From Paenibacillus sp. FSL R7-0204 (GTDB lineage Bacteria > Bacillota > Bacilli > Paenibacillales > Paenibacillaceae), in the NCBI RefSeq assembly GCF_038002225.1, contig NZ_JBBOCA010000001.1, positions 4,960,001-5,024,000 on the forward strand: a stretch of DNA of 64,000 bases. Direction: 5' to 3'. Both the position numbers and the translations under genes were made by a program. The notes beneath the pieces were generated by a model. That model did not search any database. It was not told the origin of the DNA and worked only from the letters and a program-made list of their open reading frames with translations. Shown piece after piece: positions 26,564 through 35,605 of this stretch. Position 1 is the first letter of the stretch. Each line of letters begins with the position of its first letter.

Positions 26564-27160
26564 TTGTTGAAGGAGTTGAGAAAAATACCGCCAAAAGCAG
26601 AAGTTACTCGAGAAGATATCTCCCTTGCAGCATTCGAACTAACCCGCCAAGCCGGATTTGAAGTGCTGACAGCCAGAAATATCGCGGTAAAGCTAAAATG
26701 TTCTACTCAACCTGTCTATCGGTTGTACAAGAATATGGAAGAGGTCAAGGAAGACATATACAAACGTGCTGTTGATTTCGCATTAAATGAGATCAAAAAA
26801 TACAACAATGAGAAGAATGAACCAGCAATGAACTTGGCAGTAGGTTGTTTATTTTTTGCTCAAGCTGAGAAGCATCTGTTCCGATTGTTATTTTTATCTG
26901 AGTACAGCAGTGACTACACCAGGAATAATGATGATCTGCTCACAGAAGAGATATATCAGGCATTCCTCCAGTTAGATCCTGAGCTATGTAGGATGAGCAA
27001 AACAAAAGCCAGGGAAATGTTTAAGAAGCTTTCGGCATATTGGCTCGGAATTGGAGTTATGATCCACATGGACTCGCAGGAACTAACCATTGACGACGCG
27101 ATAGTCATGCTTGAAGAAATGTATTCTATATTGAAATGTAGTGTACTTTCTAAAAAATAA
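26564..27160 (+). CDS. TetR/AcrR family transcriptional regulator (start uncertain)
   Basis: Up to 198 aa. The N-terminal TetR DNA-binding domain (about 15-62) has DISLAAFELTRQAGFEVLTA and the recognition helix region CSTQPVYRLYKNMEEV; the helical C-domain is ligand-binding. The start is unclear: AAGGAG sits at 26570-26575 inside the open frame, the in-frame TTG codons at 26564 and 26567 lie before it, TTG 26576 touches it, and the codon at ideal distance is ATA (26585), a rare start. Translation therefore uses a non-ATG start. Followed after 18 bp by a gene of unknown function, probably its target, behind the double-palindrome promoter. Both genes are AT-richer than the flanks, a sign of later acquisition. 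Confidence 0.8.
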   Translation: MLKELRKIPPKAEVTREDISLAAFELTRQAGFEVLTARNIAVKLKCSTQPVYRLYKNMEEVKEDIYKRAVDFALNEIKKYNNEKNEPAMNLAVGCLFFAQAEKHLFRLLFLSEYSSDYTRNNDDLLTEEIYQAFLQLDPELCRMSKTKAREMFKKLSAYWLGIGVMIHMDSQELTIDDAIVMLEEMYSILKCSVLSKK

Positions 27161-27178
27161 TTACTGAAGAGGAGAATC

Positions 27179-27769
27179 ATGATTACATTTCTGACTCATT
27201 ATTATAGACAGGGTGATACACCGTTCCGCAGCCTATCTGCATTAAGTGATTCTGATGCAATTCAAGTTATGGAGTCTTTATATGTAGATAACCCGGTAGC
27301 CGATAGATTCAAGGAACCTGCCCAATATTTGTATAATAGACGGCAAGCTGAACATTGGGTAATGAGTGAATTCATAGCACAAGGGGGAAATCCCCAAGAA
27401 AATTATCCACTCTACGCAGTGCTGGGCTACTCTCAATGGATGGAAGATAACTTGTCTGCCCTTGAATTAAGCAGAGTTCGTGTTCCTCTCAGTGTTTTTT
27501 CGCACCAGGATATCAGCTTCACTTATCCCGATAGCATGGTTACCTATTGGCTGGGAGCAGATAAGGAATCTGCTCATTACCAATCACAGTATCATGGGAA
27601 AATCTTTACTCTCTCCGACTTAGAGATGTTAGAGGATATTTACGGTGTACCAGAGAATAAAGGCAGAACTTCACTTTGGGAAGGTATGGGCCCTTATATT
27701 GAATACATCGAAGCTCAAATCTGGAATCCACAGCCACTTTACGATTACTTAAATTCAAAATCATTTTAA
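27179..27769 (+). CDS. protein of unknown function, co-transcribed with TetR
   Basis: 196-aa soluble protein that I do not recognise. Begins MITFLTHYYRQGDTPFRSLS, contains several aromatic-rich stretches (YLYNRRQAEHWVMSEF, YPLYAVLGYSQWMEDN) and ends with YDYLNSKSF; no signal peptide, membrane segment or obvious catalytic motif. The ATG has AGAGGAG upstream. It lies 18 bp after the TetR gene and ends at a strong hairpin terminator, so the two form a bicistronic operon under the double palindromic operator. The unit is AT-rich against its surroundings. Confidence 0.8.
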   Translation: MITFLTHYYRQGDTPFRSLSALSDSDAIQVMESLYVDNPVADRFKEPAQYLYNRRQAEHWVMSEFIAQGGNPQENYPLYAVLGYSQWMEDNLSALELSRVRVPLSVFSHQDISFTYPDSMVTYWLGADKESAHYQSQYHGKIFTLSDLEMLEDIYGVPENKGRTSLWEGMGPYIEYIEAQIWNPQPLYDYLNSKSF

Positions 27770-27780
27770 CTAAACTTAAA

Positions 27781-27812
27781 ACACGACAGCATCAAATTAC
27801 ATGCTGTCGTGT
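27781..27812. terminator. bidirectional terminator hairpin
   Basis: Perfect 12-bp stem ACACGACAGCAT / ATGCTGTCGTGT with an 8-nt loop, between the convergent unknown-function gene and cydC. The minus strand continues TTTTAAGTTTAG, which favours termination of the cyd operon. Confidence 0.75.
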
Positions 27813-27831
27813 AAATGTGAATGAGAATTCA

Positions 27832-29553
27832 CTATTGCTCTCCAATCATCTGCAGCTCAATCTGCTTCATACGGTACAAGTAGCCCTTTTGCTCCATTAG
27901 CTCCGCATATGAACCTGTTTCGATGACCCTGCCTTGCTCCATGACGATAATCCTGTCCATACCTTCCAGTCCGGTAAGCCGGTGGCAAATGAGCAGTAAA
28001 GTATCTCCGGCGGACTGTTCGTAGAGATGGGTTAACACGCGCTCTTCCGTTACATAATCCAGCGAAGAGGTCGGTTCATCCAGCAGCCATAACCGCCCTT
28101 TGCGGAGCATAACCCGCGCCAGAGCCAGACGCTGCTTCTCGCCGTCGGACAGGTTCTCTCCTTTTTCGAATACAACATCGGTTAATGCCACATCCGGCAG
28201 TTGGGCCTTCGCGAGAGCTTCTAACAATGCTTCGTCAGACTGTTCTTCTCCATTCAGCAACAGATTGTCTCGAACCGTTCCGCGGAAAAAATGACTTTGC
28301 TGCAATACGACATTAGAGGCTTCCCAAATGCCTGTCTCATCCAACTCTTGTACCGAAACACCGTTTAAACGTATGTCCCCGGATACAGGCGTGCGCAGTT
28401 TGAGCAGCAGATCAACTAGGGTTGATTTGCCGGACCCGCTCGGTCCGACCACTGCCGTTCTGGAGCCTGCCGTGAGCTGCAGCGACACCTCTGTCAGCGC
28501 GGGCCGCCACTCCTCTTCATATTGGAACGTAACGCCGGACAGCTCCACCGAGACAGCATATCCTGCCGGCAGGGTGCGGCCCGGCTGCACAGGTAAGTCA
28601 CCGGCAGGCATTACGGTTTCAGTCAGCCTTTTGGCCGCGTGCTCGCTGTCTTGCTTATAGACAGGCAATGTAGCCATGGCCGCTGCTTCTTCGAACACCG
28701 TCTGTGAGGCCATAACAAGCATCGCTAAGAATACGCCTGCCAGCGCACCTTCCATAATTAGATAGGCCCCTAGCGTCAGTACACCCCAGGAGATAAAAAA
28801 TGTGACAAAGGTGTGCATCGCCTGTCCGCGTAACAGATGGCCTGCTGCACGCTGCTGCTCTGCTGTCAGTGCTGCCGAAGCCGCCTGAAGCTGCTGCTCC
28901 CGCTGCGGCAATTGCCCGTACACCTTCAGATCGCGGTAGCCATACAATACCTCGGTGACTTCCGTTGACAGCAGCGCCCGCTGCTTACGGACGCGGCCGT
29001 GTATCGCCCGCTGGCCCAGCAGTACGATTCCCGGTACAACCCATGCGGTCAGCAGCATTCCTGTTACAAACAAGCAGGCCATCCAGAATGAATAGGAAGC
29101 ACTGAACACCATGGTTGCCAGAAACACCGTGATGACGATCACCGGCGGATAAGCAACACGCAAAAAATAATTCTGCAGGCTCTCTACATCCCCGACAATC
29201 CGCGCAAGCAGATCTCCGCTGCGGTTCTTATTCAATATACCGGGCGTTAACGGGATCAGCCGGGCAAAAAAGCCTGTGCGCAAACGGCTAAGCATGGAAA
29301 AGGTAGCTCTGTGCGAATACAGGCGTTCCCCGTAACGGCTTGCCGCGCGGAGCAGACCCAGCAGCTTGACCAGCGCGGTAAGTACGATCAGGGTATAGAG
29401 CGGCGGCATGAAGACCGTCTGTGAAATCAGATATCCGCTCGCGGAGAAGAGAGCCACACCGGCTGCGCCGGCAATAAACCCTCCCAGAATCGACAGGAGA
29501 ATATCCTTACGCTCTGCTATCATGGCCTTGGACAACATCGCCAGCTCGTTCAT
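27832..29553 (-). CDS. cydC: CydC-type ABC exporter subunit
   Basis: 573-aa half-transporter: six-helix ABC exporter domain (about 1-310) and ATPase domain with Walker A GPSGSGKST, signature LSDGEKQRL and Walker B LWLLDEPTSS. With CydD it forms the inner-membrane exporter of cysteine/glutathione-type thiols needed for assembly of cytochrome bd. The ATG overlaps the stop of cydD by 4 bp (ATGA). Last gene of cydABCD, ending at the terminator at 27781-27812. Naming of C and D is swapped between E. coli and B. subtilis; assignment here follows gene order and similarity to the CydC type. Confidence 0.9.
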   Translation of the reverse strand: MNELAMLSKAMIAERKDILLSILGGFIAGAAGVALFSASGYLISQTVFMPPLYTLIVLTALVKLLGLLRAASRYGERLYSHRATFSMLSRLRTGFFARLIPLTPGILNKNRSGDLLARIVGDVESLQNYFLRVAYPPVIVITVFLATMVFSASYSFWMACLFVTGMLLTAWVVPGIVLLGQRAIHGRVRKQRALLSTEVTEVLYGYRDLKVYGQLPQREQQLQAASAALTAEQQRAAGHLLRGQAMHTFVTFFISWGVLTLGAYLIMEGALAGVFLAMLVMASQTVFEEAAAMATLPVYKQDSEHAAKRLTETVMPAGDLPVQPGRTLPAGYAVSVELSGVTFQYEEEWRPALTEVSLQLTAGSRTAVVGPSGSGKSTLVDLLLKLRTPVSGDIRLNGVSVQELDETGIWEASNVVLQQSHFFRGTVRDNLLLNGEEQSDEALLEALAKAQLPDVALTDVVFEKGENLSDGEKQRLALARVMLRKGRLWLLDEPTSSLDYVTEERVLTHLYEQSAGDTLLLICHRLTGLEGMDRIIVMEQGRVIETGSYAELMEQKGYLYRMKQIELQMIGEQ

Positions 29554-31310
29554 GCTGAACCTCCTTTTCGCTGCATATCAACCATCTCGGCATATTGCGG
29601 CACACATTCAAGGAGCTCCTCGTGAGGTCCTGCCGCCGTCAATACTCCATGGTCCATAAACAAAATGTGATCCGCTTGCCGGATCGTATATAACCGGTGT
29701 GCGACTGTAATCATCGTGGCATTTTTGGCCAGCGCTGTTATGGAGCTTTGCAGGATTTGTTCGGTCTGCAAGTCGAGGCCTACTGTAGGCTCATCGAACA
29801 AGATCAGAGCCGGACGTTTCAAGAATGCCCGCGCCAAAGCAAGCCGCTGCTTTTCCCCTCCCGACAGTCCCCTGCCGCCTTCCCCGACGTAAGTGTCCAA
29901 ACCCTGCTCTAGCCCGGCAACAAGCGCTACAAGTCCCGCTTCCTCTGCGGCCTGCCTGATTTCTTCCCTGGAGACCTTACGTCCGGCACCGATGGCAATA
30001 TTCTCAGCAAATGTCCCGGCAAAAATATAAGGATGCTGTGTAATGTAGCTGACCTGCTCAAACCACGAGTCTTCCTCCCACTCTGTCAGCGGGCTTCCAT
30101 TCACCAGCACTGTCCCGGATACCGGCTTCAGCAGTCCGGCAATGAGATGGAGCAAGGTTGTTTTGCCCGAGCCACTGTGCCCGACAATCGCAACATGCTC
30201 TCCCGGTCCTATGGAGACGGGTCCGGCCTTAAGCTCAAATGAACCGGGTGCATAATGGAAATGCACCTCATTCAGCGCAATGGAGGGCGGCATCTTGAAA
30301 AGCTTGGCTGAGGACTGCCCGCCCCCTTCCGGCTGTGCACCGGTGCCGCTGCCTATTTCCGCAAGCATCTGCTCCACCTTACGGACCGCCCCCATACTGG
30401 TCCGCCCGCTGTGAAAAGCGGTTCCTGTATTCTTGAGCAGGTTAAAGAACTCGGGAACAAGCAGCAGCACAAGAAAGGCCGTGTGGAACGGCATCGATTT
30501 GAATACGAGCAGTTGAATAGCCAATTCAAGGGCAACAATCCCGATGCTCAGCATGACGATGGATTCCAGCATAAAAGTATTCGTAAAGGCAACCTTCAAA
30601 ATATCCATGGTCGCGTCACGGTAACCCAGGCTGCTGCGCTCAATCTGCTGCTGCTGGCGGCGGGATTGTCCAAATATTTTCAACGTCACGAGCCCTTGAA
30701 GCGAATCCAGGAACGTACCGGAGAACTCTGCAAGCTGCGCATATTTCTCTTCGGATTTGTTCTTCGTTTGCAGTCCCACCAGAATCATAAACAGCGGGAT
30801 GAACGGTGCCGTAAACAGCAGAATGAAGCCGGTATTCGCATGTAAAACAAACGTAACCGCCAGAATCAGAACCGGGATGATCGCTGCTTCCACCATCCGC
30901 GGCATGTAGTGACTGAAATAGCTGTCCGCCTCGTCCACTGCATCCAGAGCCACACTGACCTTCCCCCCTGTCTGCCCCCGCAGCGTTGAAGGCATGGAGG
31001 CACGGGTAAGCTTCTGCAGCACGGCTGAACGCATATTTGCCTTAGCGGCGGCTGCCATAGCCAAGCCTATTCTTCCATTTCCGTATAACAGCAAAGTGCG
31101 GATCGCCATCACTGACAGCAGAAGAGCGAGCAGCAGAGCAACCGAGGATAAGGAAGCCTTCTCCACGAACACCCGCTGGACCGCTTCCGCCAGCAGCCCG
31201 GCCTGACTTACAATCGCAATGCCGAGCATGAGCGACAGGAGGGTCAGCATAACAAGCCGTTTTCGTTGCCCCGACATTTGCTCAGCGATCAGACTTGTTT
31301 TGCTCTTCAT
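29550..31310 (-). CDS. cydD: CydD-type ABC exporter subunit
   Basis: 586-aa half-transporter, partner of CydC. Membrane domain with the CydD-like TAPFIPLFMILVGLQT block (about residues 168-183) and ATPase domain: Walker A GHSGSGKTT, signature LSGGEKQRL, Walker B LILFDEPTVGLD. The start ATG at 31310 directly abuts the cydB stop (TAAATG context), with AGGAAAG upstream, so translation is probably coupled to cydB. Part of the cydABCD operon. Confidence 0.9.
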   Translation of the reverse strand: MKSKTSLIAEQMSGQRKRLVMLTLLSLMLGIAIVSQAGLLAEAVQRVFVEKASLSSVALLLALLLSVMAIRTLLLYGNGRIGLAMAAAAKANMRSAVLQKLTRASMPSTLRGQTGGKVSVALDAVDEADSYFSHYMPRMVEAAIIPVLILAVTFVLHANTGFILLFTAPFIPLFMILVGLQTKNKSEEKYAQLAEFSGTFLDSLQGLVTLKIFGQSRRQQQQIERSSLGYRDATMDILKVAFTNTFMLESIVMLSIGIVALELAIQLLVFKSMPFHTAFLVLLLVPEFFNLLKNTGTAFHSGRTSMGAVRKVEQMLAEIGSGTGAQPEGGGQSSAKLFKMPPSIALNEVHFHYAPGSFELKAGPVSIGPGEHVAIVGHSGSGKTTLLHLIAGLLKPVSGTVLVNGSPLTEWEEDSWFEQVSYITQHPYIFAGTFAENIAIGAGRKVSREEIRQAAEEAGLVALVAGLEQGLDTYVGEGGRGLSGGEKQRLALARAFLKRPALILFDEPTVGLDLQTEQILQSSITALAKNATMITVAHRLYTIRQADHILFMDHGVLTAAGPHEELLECVPQYAEMVDMQRKGGSA

Positions 31311-32324
31311 TTATTTCTTTCCTTTCACATAGTCTGCGTCAAAGAGGAACAGCTTGAACACCAGAATCAGGGAAGGAATGAGCAAGCACATACCCCCGAT
31401 GAACACAATGACCAGCGCCAGACCCATAGCCGGTGAAGTGATGCTGTTCTCAAGCGTAATGAACGGGTCCAGAATATAAGGATATTGCCCGATTCCGTAA
31501 GCGAAGAAGGCGCATAGGAATTGCAGCATGATGCTTATGAACGCCAACCCGTAACGGCGTCCGCTGTACAGCAGCCACATGGCAAGCATGAAGAAAGCAA
31601 CAGACAGCGCAAGCAGCCACCATAAATCCATCATATTTTGAAAATGCCGCTCATTGTGCTGGCCCAGATAAATAAAGGCCGTCAGCGCGATAACAATGGT
31701 CGGCGTGCTCCAGAACAGCGCATAAGTACGCATAAGCTTCAGCGCGGGTTGATCCTCTGCCCGGGAAGCATAAAAGGCCAAAAAGGAGGCGCTGATGAAC
31801 AACACAGATACAATCGCCAAGCCTACAATGCTCCAGGATAACGGGTTAGTGAACAATGCCCAGTAATCCAGAGACACGGTCTCTCCCCGCTTAAAGATAA
31901 AGCCGCCTTCCGACAGGGTAAGTGCCACTGACAAGGACGCGGGAATCAGCAGGCCCGAAGCGCCGTACAGGAACAGATATACGATGTTATTCTTGGAGCC
32001 GTAATTCTCGAACGCATAGAACGAACCGCGGATCGCGATCAGGATAAGCGCAATGCTTCCCGGAACAAGTAGCGCCGAGCCGTAATAATAAGCGGTATCC
32101 GGGAAGAAGCCGACAAGTCCAATATAAAAAAAGACGAAAAAGACATTCGTAATCTCCCAGACCGGCGATAAGTAGCGGGAGATCAAACGGTTAATCAGAT
32201 GATCCTGCTTCGTCAGCCGGGCATAAAAGGCAAAGAACCCGGCTCCAAAATCAATAGAGGCCACAATTAAATAGCCGTATAAAAACAGCCAGAGCACTGA
32301 AATTCCAACCAGCTCATAACTCAT
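31311..32324 (-). CDS. cydB: cytochrome bd oxidase subunit II
   Basis: 337-aa polytopic membrane subunit of the bd-type quinol oxidase. The N-terminus GYLIVASIDFGAGFFAFYAR is typical of CydB, and the length matches Firmicute homologues. It overlaps the cydA stop by ATGA and abuts cydD. With CydA it reduces oxygen to water using menaquinol; in Firmicutes it is favoured at low oxygen. Confidence 0.93.
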   Translation of the reverse strand: MSYELVGISVLWLFLYGYLIVASIDFGAGFFAFYARLTKQDHLINRLISRYLSPVWEITNVFFVFFYIGLVGFFPDTAYYYGSALLVPGSIALILIAIRGSFYAFENYGSKNNIVYLFLYGASGLLIPASLSVALTLSEGGFIFKRGETVSLDYWALFTNPLSWSIVGLAIVSVLFISASFLAFYASRAEDQPALKLMRTYALFWSTPTIVIALTAFIYLGQHNERHFQNMMDLWWLLALSVAFFMLAMWLLYSGRRYGLAFISIMLQFLCAFFAYGIGQYPYILDPFITLENSITSPAMGLALVIVFIGGMCLLIPSLILVFKLFLFDADYVKGKK

Positions 32325-33688
32325 TTTGCGTGCTCACCCTTTACTGTTGATTTGCCGCCGGGATGCTGATTCCACTTCTCCATCTCGGTTTCTGCCGGAT
32401 TGTCCTTGAACATGCGCCGCAGCACAAGCACACATACCGTGCCTAACAGGATGTACAGCAACAGGAATACAAAAAACAGGATCCTTACGCTCGGTGATGT
32501 CGTAGCCCCCTCTTCTACACGCATGTATCCCCTTAAGATCCAGGGCTGCCGCCCGATCTCAGCGTAGAACCAGCCTAGCTCGACTCCCAAAAAGGCAAGC
32601 GGTGCGCCTAACGCGATCGCGCGAAGCAGCCATTTGTTATGCTCATTGCGTTTTTTCCAGAAGACAAACAGGAAGTACAGGAATGAAATGCCTAATAGGG
32701 CAAACCCGACACCGACCATCAGATCGAATAAATAGTGAACCAGGAGCGGCGGCTGCTCATCCGCAGGGAATTCATTCAGACCGGTCACCTCTGCATTGAA
32801 ATCGCCAAAGGCGAGGAAGCTGAGAAATTTGGGAATGTGCAGTGCGCCCAGCACCTCATGCTCGGCGTTAAGCCACCCCATCAGAATCAGATCGGCTCCG
32901 CTTTCCGTTTCAAAATGCCACTCCGCCGCAGCCAGCTTCTCCGGCTGATGCTCAGCCAAAAATTTCGCCGACGTATCTCCAGCCAGAGCGTTCAGCAATC
33001 CAAACACCATCACCACAGCCATCATCAGCTTCAGCGCTTTTTTATGGTATTCCGAGACTCCCTTTCTGAGGAGTGCAAACGCGGCGATACCCGCCAGCAG
33101 TGCGGCTCCGGTCAGATAGGCAGAGCTTAAGACATGGAACACCTTGGAGAACGTCGCTGTATTCAGCATCGCCTCCACCGGATTCACCGCTGTGAATTGC
33201 CCTCCGGCCATAGCAAAGCCCTCAGGCTGATTCATGAACCCGTTTACGGTCGTGATAAAAACAGCGGACATCCCGGCACCGGCAACAATCGGGATCGTAA
33301 GAAGCCAGTGGATATACGGCTTCTTGAACCGGTCCCAGGTGTAGAGGTAAATGCCCAGGAAGATCGCCTCAAAAAAGAAAGCAAACACTTCCATAAATAA
33401 CGGGAGCGCAATCACGTTACCGGCCAGCTTCATGAAATTAGGCCAGATCAAGGCCAGCTGCAACGAAATCGCCGTACCGGTCACCACGCCCACGGCCACA
33501 GAAATGACAAACCCGCGGGCCCATCTCTTGGCCATCAGCGTGTAGTGAGGGTCTTTTTTGCGTATGCCCATGAATTCAGCAATGGCGATCATCAGCGGAA
33601 CCCCAACGCCAATTGTTGCGAAAATAACGTGGAACCCCAGTGTCAAGCCTGTCACCAGTCTGCTCCACAGCACGGTATCGATGCCCAT
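32321..33688 (-). CDS. cydA: cytochrome bd oxidase subunit I
   Basis: 455-aa haem-bearing subunit I of the bd quinol oxidase. Recognisable blocks: LTLGFHVIFATIGVG with the haem-ligand His near residue 20, SKVFHVLSSAYLTGA with the second His, and the GRQPWILRGYMR segment after the Q-loop. The Q-loop is short, as in Bacillus. ATG at 33688 with AAGGAGG 10 nt upstream. First gene of the operon; the 200-bp upstream region carries a TATAAT near 33733 and a 7-bp inverted repeat CTCTATC/GATAGAG at about 33838-33865, but I could not make out a clear Rex site. Confidence 0.95.
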   Translation of the reverse strand: MGIDTVLWSRLVTGLTLGFHVIFATIGVGVPLMIAIAEFMGIRKKDPHYTLMAKRWARGFVISVAVGVVTGTAISLQLALIWPNFMKLAGNVIALPLFMEVFAFFFEAIFLGIYLYTWDRFKKPYIHWLLTIPIVAGAGMSAVFITTVNGFMNQPEGFAMAGGQFTAVNPVEAMLNTATFSKVFHVLSSAYLTGAALLAGIAAFALLRKGVSEYHKKALKLMMAVVMVFGLLNALAGDTSAKFLAEHQPEKLAAAEWHFETESGADLILMGWLNAEHEVLGALHIPKFLSFLAFGDFNAEVTGLNEFPADEQPPLLVHYLFDLMVGVGFALLGISFLYFLFVFWKKRNEHNKWLLRAIALGAPLAFLGVELGWFYAEIGRQPWILRGYMRVEEGATTSPSVRILFFVFLLLYILLGTVCVLVLRRMFKDNPAETEMEKWNQHPGGKSTVKGEHAK

Positions 33689-33891
33689 TACGTTAGTGCC
33701 TCCTTATAAAAATCGTGGATATTTTGAATTATTATATCTTTAATTTTAAGTAAATCGGCTCCGGTCACCTTTTTGCCTTCAAACGTTCATGAAAGCATCA
33801 ACTCTTTATTACATCTTGGTGAATACAGCCGAAACTACTCTATCGGGCTATTGTTTGATAGAGAATAACATGCTACGGGACTGTCCAGTAA

Positions 33892-33943
33892 TAAAAACAG
33901 CGGCAATCTAAGACTCAATAAATAAAGTCTTAAACTGCCGCTG
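33892..33943 (-). terminator. intrinsic terminator after esterase copy B
   Basis: On the minus strand a long stem CAGCGGCA...TGCCGCTG with an inner TAAGACT/AGTCTTA stem is followed by TTTTTATT: a classic Rho-independent terminator 24 bp after the esterase stop. It isolates the sugar operon from cydA. Confidence 0.85.
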
Positions 33944-33963
33944 ATCCTATCAAGAGCAGAATC

Positions 33964-35605
33964 CCCTCAGACCGGACTGCCAGTCTTCTTGAAGTACTGC
34001 TGCACCAGAAAATTCATGATCTCGCCGGGTTGTTCTCTGGAGAACTCCGCCTTGTCTGCGAACAGCATCCCGTAAGGTGCTTCCGGGGTGTACGGCTCCC
34101 AGTGCGGCAATGCTTCGCCTGTCGAATCTTGTCCGTTCGGGTCGCCGGTACGGATGAAGTGGGCGGTATAATTGCACATCTGGCGGGCCAGATCATAATG
34201 CTTGCCGACAAACGGCCGCCAGCACTTGGCCAGCGTCTCGAAGAAGAACCACAGATCCACCGAGTGGAAGGTGCCCGGGTTATCCCATCCCGGAATCTCC
34301 GCATCGAAATTATAGTAATAGAGCGGGGTTTCGCTTCCGGTATCCGCATTCGCCTGCCCGGCGATCCGGATAGCGTGTTCGAACCCGCTTACCGATGCCC
34401 GCTCCGCCGCTTCCTGAACCGCATCCGGCCTTGCGCCGCTAAGCTTCAGGAAGGTCTCCGCATCCTCCCCGAACATGTCCGCCGCAAGCTGCTTGAGCTC
34501 CCCGTAGGACTGCACCTTCGGAGTGCTGAAGAACTCCGAGGAGGTATGGCCGAGCATAACCGGCACCTTCAAGCGTCTATTCTGCACGAACAGATCGAAC
34601 GGATTCCCCACCTGGAACTTCTGGTCCGCAACGGTGCCCCAGAACCCGCCAAGCGCTACTGCCTTGTCCCGCAGATAGACCGCATCCAGCTTCCGCGCTT
34701 CCGCAAGTGTGGATACACCCAGGTACTTGAAGAACTCGATGCCATCCTGCTCTGCCTCCTGCAGTGTCCCCCGGAGCGGCGGCAGCAGGGTTCCCGGATA
34801 CAGGTCCGTGAAGATACCGCTTTCAACAATTGCCCGCTGAAACAATCCTTCGTTCTGCGGAGAGGTAAGCTGGCTCATGACACTGCCGCCGCCCGCTGAC
34901 TGCCCGCCGATGGTGATGTTGTCGGGGTCACCGCCGAACGCAGCAATGTTGCGCTTCACCCAGCGGGTAGCGGCCTGCTGGTCAAGGTTGCCGAAGTTAG
35001 CGGGCGACTCCGGCGATTCCGCCGTAATCTCAGGATGGCAGAGGAAGCCGAAGATATTCAGCCGGTAGTTAATCGTCACCACCACAATCCCTCTGCGGGC
35101 AATCCGTTCGCCGTCGAACTCCATCTCTGCCGGATGGCCCACCTGCAGCCCGCCGCCGAAATACCATACATAGACGGGTAGCTTCTCGTCCGCCTGTTTG
35201 GCCGGGGTCCATACGTTCAGGTACAGGCAATCCTCGCTCATCGCAATGTCAGGCTCCACCGCCCACTCACGGGTATAGATATTGTTATCATCCAGCTCCT
35301 GTCTGACCTGCATGGAGACCGGTGCGAACTCGTGGGCCTGAAGTACACCCTCCCAGTCTTCGGCAGGCTGCGGTGCCCGCCAGCGGTTCTCGCCTACAGG
35401 CGGAGCAGCAAACGGTATTCCCTTGAAGCTCGTAATCCGGGGATCGGCTGCGGGCAAGCCTTTTACCGTGCCATTCTCCACATTGACCATTCTAAGCATA
35501 TTACCGTCTCCTTTACATCCACATCGTTGCTTACCCCCAAATTCTAATAGACCCCTTGCCCCAAAACAATGATCTAAGCACGGCCGTAATTGATCTATTC
35601 TAACA
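33964..35605. repeat. segmental duplication, copy B
   Basis: Counterpart of 20296-21937. The upstream boundary (CTAACAT) coincides with the stop codon of the GH78 gene and the downstream boundary with the esterase stop. The segment is GC-rich like copy A, while the operon it sits in is AT-richer, which suggests that B is the derived copy. Confidence 0.85.
33967..35499 (-). CDS. type B carboxylesterase, copy B
   Basis: 510-aa near-duplicate of the esterase at 20299-21831, with the same triad Ser201, Glu322, His412. The roughly 17 residue differences cluster in the second half (for example K232D, K251Q, N328K, E347A, and changes at 368-375) and leave all catalytic positions intact, so both copies look functional. 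The start at 35499 keeps the AAGGAGA site; the open frame extends 40 codons further upstream but into the duplicated leader and the end of GH78. It lies 95 bp after GH78 and is probably the last gene of that operon, ending at the terminator at 33892-33943. Confidence 0.9.
   Translation of the reverse strand: MLRMVNVENGTVKGLPAADPRITSFKGIPFAAPPVGENRWRAPQPAEDWEGVLQAHEFAPVSMQVRQELDDNNIYTREWAVEPDIAMSEDCLYLNVWTPAKQADEKLPVYVWYFGGGLQVGHPAEMEFDGERIARRGIVVVTINYRLNIFGFLCHPEITAESPESPANFGNLDQQAATRWVKRNIAAFGGDPDNITIGGQSAGGGSVMSQLTSPQNEGLFQRAIVESGIFTDLYPGTLLPPLRGTLQEAEQDGIEFFKYLGVSTLAEARKLDAVYLRDKAVALGGFWGTVADQKFQVGNPFDLFVQNRRLKVPVMLGHTSSEFFSTPKVQSYGELKQLAADMFGEDAETFLKLSGARPDAVQEAAERASVSGFEHAIRIAGQANADTGSETPLYYYNFDAEIPGWDNPGTFHSVDLWFFFETLAKCWRPFVGKHYDLARQMCNYTAHFIRTGDPNGQDSTGEALPHWEPYTPEAPYGMLFADKAEFSREQPGEIMNFLVQQYFKKTGSPV

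Noticed and set aside
33689..33890. Rex-binding site upstream of cydA
   Set aside because: I looked for a TTGTGAA-N4-TTCACAA type palindrome, as expected from B. subtilis cyd; only partial matches such as TTCATGAA and an unrelated CTCTATC/GATAGAG repeat are present.
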